From: JBHHZM01 sp046758065
GTDB taxonomy: Bacteria; Pseudomonadota; Alphaproteobacteria; JAAXGF01
Reading direction: 5' to 3'
Assembly: GCA_046758065.1 (NCBI GenBank)
Contig: JBHHZM010000113.1
Location: 1-9,790 of the forward strand
DNA: 9,790 bases
Shown here: in pieces, positions 6,755-9,790 of the stretch
Numbering within the stretch: the first letter of the stretch is position 1
Layout: each line of letters opens with the position of its first letter
Made by a program: the position numbers and the translations under genes
The notes under the pieces: model-generated
What the model was told of the DNA's origin: nothing
Databases searched by the model: none
Seen by the model: only the letters and a program-made list of their open reading frames with translations

Positions 6755-6926
6755 ACCCCCAGAGTTCGCGCGGCGGCGGCGCCATAAGGCTTTCCCGGTA
6801 GACGATGCCGGGTTCGCGGTCGCGCGCCAGCAGCAGCGGACCGTCGAGGTCGACGACCCCGCGCGCCGACTTGACGGCGATGTCGTCATGGGCCTCGCCG
6901 AGGAAAAACAGATAGGGACGTTCCAT
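6753..6926 (-). CDS. Small 57-aa protein, possible DUF1611/DgcN N-terminal remnant
   Basis: The frame runs from ATG 6926 to TAA 6753-6755 and gives 57 residues. A strong ribosome binding site (aggggag, 4 nt before the ATG) supports translation. The N-terminus reads MERPYLFFLGEAHDDIAVK, which by eye resembles the opening of DUF1611 proteins (D-glutamate N-acetyltransferase DgcN type, with PYLLFLGDA-like starts). Those proteins are over 300 residues, and nothing after about residue 25 fits. The rest (DGPLLLARDREPGIVYRESL) is unrecognised. It may be a truncated relic or an independent small protein. It ends 26 nt before the oxidoreductase start on the same strand, so the two are probably cotranscribed. 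The DUF1611 link is a guess from memory; that it is an expressed ORF is more secure. Confidence 0.6.
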   Translation of the reverse strand: MERPYLFFLGEAHDDIAVKSARGVVDLDGPLLLARDREPGIVYRESLMAPPPRELWG

Positions 6927-6999
6927 GATCTCCCCTGGTGAATATGCGGTGGCGAACGTCTTCGTTCTCCAAGCGATTGAGCGAATTCTACCCGAGTTT

Positions 7000-7060
7000 C
7001 ATGTCGGCTTCACCGTTGCTTCCGTGCGGCGGGGCAGGCGTACCCGCTGGGGCCGACATG
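7000..7060. repeat. Nested inverted repeat in the intergenic region
   Basis: CATGTCGGC (7000-7008) pairs perfectly with GCCGACATG (7052-7060). Inside it GCGGG (7029-7033) can pair with CCCGC (7043-7047). It lies in the 240-nt gap between the HAD phosphatase stop and the 57-codon gene, so transcripts entering the latter could carry this stem. No known riboswitch was recognised and no T tract follows. Could be chance in GC-rich DNA. Confidence 0.35.
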
Positions 7061-7166
7061 ACAACGACACAGTCGGCTGTCCGGTTTTTGTATGACGTCG
7101 AATGCCCGCCGGCGCTACCGGGCTTGTGGGGGGTGGACCGGTTTTCCGCGAATCGCCTGATCGCAC

Positions 7167-7811
7167 TCAGGCAGCGACGATTTCCCAGCCTTCGTCGCGG
7201 GCGGTCCGGGCGAGCCGCCGGTCGGGAAAGACGGCGACCGGGCGTCCCACCCGGCGCAACAACGGCAGATCGTAGACCGAATCGCCGTAGGCGGTGCAGT
7301 CGTCGAGCTCGCAGCCGAGCATGGTGCAGAGTTCGAGCGAGCAGCGCAGTTTGTCCTCGGAGAAGGGGTGGAACACGGGCGGGTCGGCGGTGAAGGCGCC
7401 GTTGCGGCGTGCGCAGCAGGTCGCGCGCCACGCGTCGGCATCGATCCTCCGGGCGAGCGGTCCGGCGATGAATTCGGGCGCGCCGGTGAGCAGAACGATC
7501 CGTTGGCCCGCGGCCCGGTGTTCGTCGAGCCGTCGTATCAGCGCGGGACGCAGGCGTGGCGCAAGCCGGTCTTCGACGAACGCTTCGGCCCAGCGGGCGA
7601 CGTCGTCGACCGCGAGTCCGTCGAGATAGGCCTTGTTTTTCTTGAGCACGTGGCGGCCGAGCTGCGGTCCCCAGCGCGGCACGAACAGGGCGGCGTTCAT
7701 CATCTGACGGGGGCCGATGTGCTGGCGGCGCAGAAGATGCGCGACGAACAGCGCCTCGGAGCTCGGACCGGGGAGCAGCGTGCCGTCGACGTCGACCAGG
7801 ATCGCGCTCAC
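7167..7811 (-). CDS. HAD-superfamily phosphatase (HAD-IB-like)
   Basis: A 214-residue HAD phosphatase with all four motifs: DVDGT near the N-terminus (nucleophile Asp7, acid/base Asp9), LLTGAP (Thr109), the conserved Lys154 in SEDKLR, and GDSVYDLPLL (Asp177, Asp181). The helical cap between motif I and II suits the PSPase/HAD-IB group. The GTG start at 7811 directly follows the TAA (7812-7814) of the phosphatidyltransferase gene upstream, so translation is probably coupled; ggggag lies about 9 nt before the GTG. Because the partner makes phospholipid head groups, dephosphorylation of a phosphatidyl-alcohol phosphate (for example phosphatidylglycerophosphate, as by PgpC-type HAD enzymes) is a reasonable inference, not shown by the sequence. 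Other small phosphate esters remain possible. Confidence 0.85.
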   Translation of the reverse strand: MSAILVDVDGTLLPGPSSEALFVAHLLRRQHIGPRQMMNAALFVPRWGPQLGRHVLKKNKAYLDGLAVDDVARWAEAFVEDRLAPRLRPALIRRLDEHRAAGQRIVLLTGAPEFIAGPLARRIDADAWRATCCARRNGAFTADPPVFHPFSEDKLRCSLELCTMLGCELDDCTAYGDSVYDLPLLRRVGRPVAVFPDRRLARTARDEGWEIVAA

Positions 7812-8453
7812 TTATCCGATCTCCCCGATTTCCCGCCCCACGCGGCCATCGCGCAGGATTCCCTGGACCATGAGAAACTCGACGATCACGGGGATACCGC
7901 GCAGGAGACAGACAGCGGTCGATGCGATGACCAGAACCATGGTGACGACGTCGAGTCGCGCCGACCACTCGGTCCAGAGCTCGGGATGGAGAGCGGGCCA
8001 GGGCTGGATGAGGAGCGCCCAGCCGAAGGTCGCCGCCTTAAGGCCGCCGTAAAAGCCTCGCATGAAGCGACCGGCGACGAGGAAGCATCCCCAGGACGAG
8101 CGCATCATGCCGAACGCGGTCTCGCCCCGCGAAATTGCCGCGTAGCGGATCGAATCGACCACCGAACTGCGGGCGATGAAAACGACCGCCACCCAGATCG
8201 GCACCAGATCTAGATCGGCGAGGACCACCCACATCACGTTCTCGACCACGCGGTCGATGGCGATGTCGAAGATCGAGCCGAACACCGAGGTCTCGGCGCG
8301 CCTGCGCGCGACATAGCCGTCGAGGCCGTCGAGCGCGATGATGAGGAGAATCAGCGGCGCGTCGACAAGTTGCCACATGGCGGGCGCCTGGTAGGCCATC
8401 AGCACCACCACCAGCAGCAACAGAAACCGTGACAGCGTGATCAGGTTGGCCAT
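7812..8453 (-). CDS. CDP-alcohol phosphatidyltransferase family protein
   Basis: This is an integral inner-membrane enzyme that transfers the phosphatidyl group of CDP-diacylglycerol to an alcohol acceptor. The signature D-x2-DG-x2-AR-x8-G-x3-D-x3-D is complete: Asp42, Asp45, Gly46, Ala49-Arg50, Gly59, Asp63, Asp67; these aspartates bind the metal and the CDP group. Hydrophobic segments are visible at the N-terminus (LLLLVVVLMA), before the motif (LILLIIAL), after it (VMWVVLADL, WVAVVFIA) and near the C-terminus (VVTMVLVIASTAV). The 213 residues fit the PgsA/phosphatidylserine synthase size class, but the acceptor cannot be read from the sequence. The ATG at 8453 has AGGA about 8 nt upstream. 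It is the first gene of a two-gene operon with the HAD phosphatase. Confidence 0.9.
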   Translation of the reverse strand: MANLITLSRFLLLLVVVLMAYQAPAMWQLVDAPLILLIIALDGLDGYVARRRAETSVFGSIFDIAIDRVVENVMWVVLADLDLVPIWVAVVFIARSSVVDSIRYAAISRGETAFGMMRSSWGCFLVAGRFMRGFYGGLKAATFGWALLIQPWPALHPELWTEWSARLDVVTMVLVIASTAVCLLRGIPVIVEFLMVQGILRDGRVGREIGEIG

Positions 8454-8530
8454 GCCGTTCCTACGTCTGATTCAGGATTCGACGGTACGGCGGCTGTCGC
8501 GCGGCTTCACCTCGCGCACAATCTCTAAAC

Positions 8531-8559
8531 ATATCAGATTCCAGAGGATTTGTCGCCAA
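8531..8559 (-). promoter_or_regulatory. Possible promoter for the phosphatidyltransferase-phosphatase operon
   Basis: On the minus strand TTGGCG (8554-8559) and TGATAT (8531-8536) are separated by 17 nt, matching sigma-70-type spacing. They lie about 78 nt upstream of the phosphatidyltransferase ATG in the only AT-richer part of that gap. The hexamers are imperfect, so this is tentative. Confidence 0.25.
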
Positions 8560-8637
8560 CTCGATCCTTTCGGTAGTGTCTCAGTTTGAAATTCCGTCGA
8601 AACAACGCCCGGAACGTTGACTTATTAGCGGGTCATG

Positions 8638-8660
8638 TCCGCCTTGCGCCCAACGGCGGA
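8638..8660. repeat. Short inverted repeat in intergenic DNA
   Basis: TCCGCC (8638-8643) and GGCGGA (8655-8660) flank an 11-nt loop. It sits downstream of the TPR gene on its strand. No T tract follows. It could be part of a small intergenic repeat or a weak transcript end. Confidence 0.3.
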
Positions 8661-8686
8661 ACCTGGCGCACGGTCATCGGTACAGG

Positions 8687-8705
8687 CGACTTTGGGCCAA
8701 AGTCG
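8687..8705 (-). terminator. Palindromic hairpin directly after the TPR gene stop
   Basis: CGACTTTGG and CCAAAGTCG flank a single central G, giving a 7-bp stem (CGACTTT/AAAGTCG) with a 5-nt loop. It begins at the base immediately after the stop codon (8706-8708) of the minus-strand TPR gene. There is no T tract beyond it, so it is a transcript-end hairpin of uncertain efficiency, perhaps Rho-assisted. Confidence 0.45.
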
Positions 8706-9790
8706 TCATTCGGGCAGGCCCGCCTCTCGGAGGCCGTCCAGATAATCTTCTAGCACCGCCCGGTCTTTGAAGGGCATCGTTTCTGCAAAGATACTGACAG
8801 CAAATCCGGGCTCCAACTCCAGAACCTTGCCGGCGTGAGCTTGTGCTTTGTCCATTTGACCCAAGCGCGCGTAGATAGCTGCCAGAAGGCGGTGTTGACC
8901 AGGAGAAGGCTCGGCGATGCGGTTGGTTATGCGAAGGGCATCACTGTACTGACCAAGGAAATAGTAGGCCCAGCCCTGAGCGTCGAAGTAGCAATCGGGG
9001 TGAAAGGGGTCGAGTCGCATTGCCCGCTGTATTTGATCGACTGCTTTCCCCATTTCGCCGAGATAGATCAGTGCATAACCCATTTCGGCAAGTCCTTTGG
9101 CACCATTTGGATTGAGGGACAGGCCGTCTTCAATCTCGGCCATGGCTTTCTCAAACCGTTTCTCGAAGAGGTAGGTCCACCCGAGTGTCTGATGGGTCCG
9201 ATAGTCAGCGTCGTCCAAGGTAACCGCTTTCAGGGCAGCCTCACGACTGCTCGCCAAGGACGCATTGCCGTCTTCGCTCCAGCCAAAAAGGTACTCACGC
9301 ATGTAGGTCGTTGCATATCCCTCATGCGCTCTTGCGTATTGTGGATCAAGGGCAATGGCCTGTTCGAAGCGCGCTTGCGCCTTGTCGTTGCTTGCCTTGG
9401 TGTAGTCGTCCAGGAAGGCGGCGCCCTGCAGCACAAGCTCATAGGCGCTTAGATTGTCGGTCCGCTTGCGGTTCGCGATGCGGCGTCCAACATTATCCAC
9501 GCGGCTGGCAACCGTTGAGACGATCGTTTGCAGAAGCTCGTCCGCGAGGGCGCGAAACTCAGCAACAGGTCGTTCATATCGCTCAGCCCAGAGATGCCGG
9601 CCAGTCGTCGCGTCGATCAACTGAACCGTGATCAGCAAGTCAGTCCCGGTTTTGCGAACACTGCCTTCGAGCATGTAGCCCGAATTATTCACGGCGCGGC
9701 GTGAAAGGGTTGGTGAGCGTGGATTAAGCTGTTGAGATTCCGTATGATTCTGGTGTCGAGCCACGATCATGCGGCAACAGGGAAACCCGG
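8706..9790 (-). CDS. Cyclase-type TPR protein, C-terminal part (5' end outside window)
   Basis: The frame stays open to the right edge, so the gene probably starts beyond it; the internal ATG at 9770 is not a convincing start because it has no clear ribosome binding site and family similarity begins around it. YMLEGSVRKTG, ITVQLIDATTGRHLWAERYER and a following helical segment are the FlgO/TolB-like domain found between the catalytic domain and the TPRs in many proteobacterial adenylate cyclase-like proteins. Several TPR units follow: ARFEQAIALDPQYARAHEGY, AMAEIEDGLSLNPNGAKG, AVDQIQRAMRLDPFHPDCYF, and AQAHAGKVLELEPGFAVS. The end EDYLDGLREAGLPE is the usual terminus of that family. The catalytic or DNA-binding N-terminal domain is not visible, so cyclase activity is only inferred. 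GC is visibly lower than in the pqq-to-phospholipid block, and similar to the left end. Confidence 0.82.
   Translation of the reverse strand, partial: GFPCCRMIVARHQNHTESQQLNPRSPTLSRRAVNNSGYMLEGSVRKTGTDLLITVQLIDATTGRHLWAERYERPVAEFRALADELLQTIVSTVASRVDNVGRRIANRKRTDNLSAYELVLQGAAFLDDYTKASNDKAQARFEQAIALDPQYARAHEGYATTYMREYLFGWSEDGNASLASSREAALKAVTLDDADYRTHQTLGWTYLFEKRFEKAMAEIEDGLSLNPNGAKGLAEMGYALIYLGEMGKAVDQIQRAMRLDPFHPDCYFDAQGWAYYFLGQYSDALRITNRIAEPSPGQHRLLAAIYARLGQMDKAQAHAGKVLELEPGFAVSIFAETMPFKDRAVLEDYLDGLREAGLPE

Noticed and set aside
5167..6801. 544-codon plus-strand frame opposite the FAD oxidoreductase
   Set aside because: Low-complexity Arg/Ala/Val/Asp composition; the minus strand encodes a full flavoprotein with all motifs.
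6988..7059. 23-codon minus-strand peptide frame
   Set aside because: No convincing SD and its extent is set by an inverted repeat; not enough to call a gene.
7155..7172. GCCTGA/TCAGGC stem overlapping the HAD phosphatase stop as an intrinsic terminator
   Set aside because: Only 6 bp and no T tract on the relevant strand; may be chance.

Overview
The window is high-GC bacterial DNA, most likely from an alphaproteobacterium, possibly Rhodospirillales-like. The reasons are the pqqBCDE operon, the codon bias towards G/C at third positions, a palindromic interspersed repeat of a kind common in that class, and adenylate-cyclase-type TPR proteins. The genus cannot be fixed from sequence alone.

Layout. 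(1) Positions 1-634 hold the 3' end of a gene that begins outside the window: a cyclase/TPR-type tail followed by a rhodanese domain, broken by an apparent single-base frameshift near 332-335. (2) Positions 635-1167 have no convincing large gene. They hold one weak 49-codon minus-strand ORF and a markedly AT-rich stretch (about 960-1160). (3) Positions ~1168-1223 match the 3' part of a tRNA-Leu(UAA) gene (anticodon loop to CCA end), with no 5' half. This is the classic footprint of an element integrated at a tRNA 3' end, so the DNA to the left is probably the far end of an integrated element and the DNA to the right the ancestral chromosome. (4) Positions 1224-1575 hold a 32-bp-arm inverted repeat, a possible promoter and a strong ribosome binding site. 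(5) Positions 1576-4611 are pqqB-pqqC-pqqD-pqqE, each start overlapping the previous stop by 4 nt. No pqqA precursor gene can be seen. (6) Convergent to it on the minus strand (4646-6926) is a probable operon: a 57-codon small gene, a CrtI/PYROXD2-like FAD oxidoreductase, and msrB. A hairpin separates msrB from pqqE. (7) Minus strand 7167-8453: a CDP-alcohol phosphatidyltransferase directly abutting a HAD-family phosphatase, a likely two-step phospholipid module. (8) Minus strand 8706 to the right edge: the C-terminal part of a cyclase-type protein with a FlgO/TolB-like segment and TPR repeats.

How the genes work together. PqqE (radical SAM) with PqqD crosslinks Glu and Tyr of the PqqA peptide, PqqB acts on the processed intermediate, and PqqC does the final oxidation to PQQ, the cofactor of periplasmic quinoprotein dehydrogenases. 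PqqA must come from elsewhere in the genome, or the pathway here is modified. MsrB and the FAD oxidoreductase are a redox pair by neighbourhood only. The most noteworthy points are the tRNA-Leu attachment-site scar, the pqqA-less pqq operon, the 57-aa gene followed by a frame-preserving 12-bp tandem repeat, and the phosphatidyltransferase-phosphatase pair.
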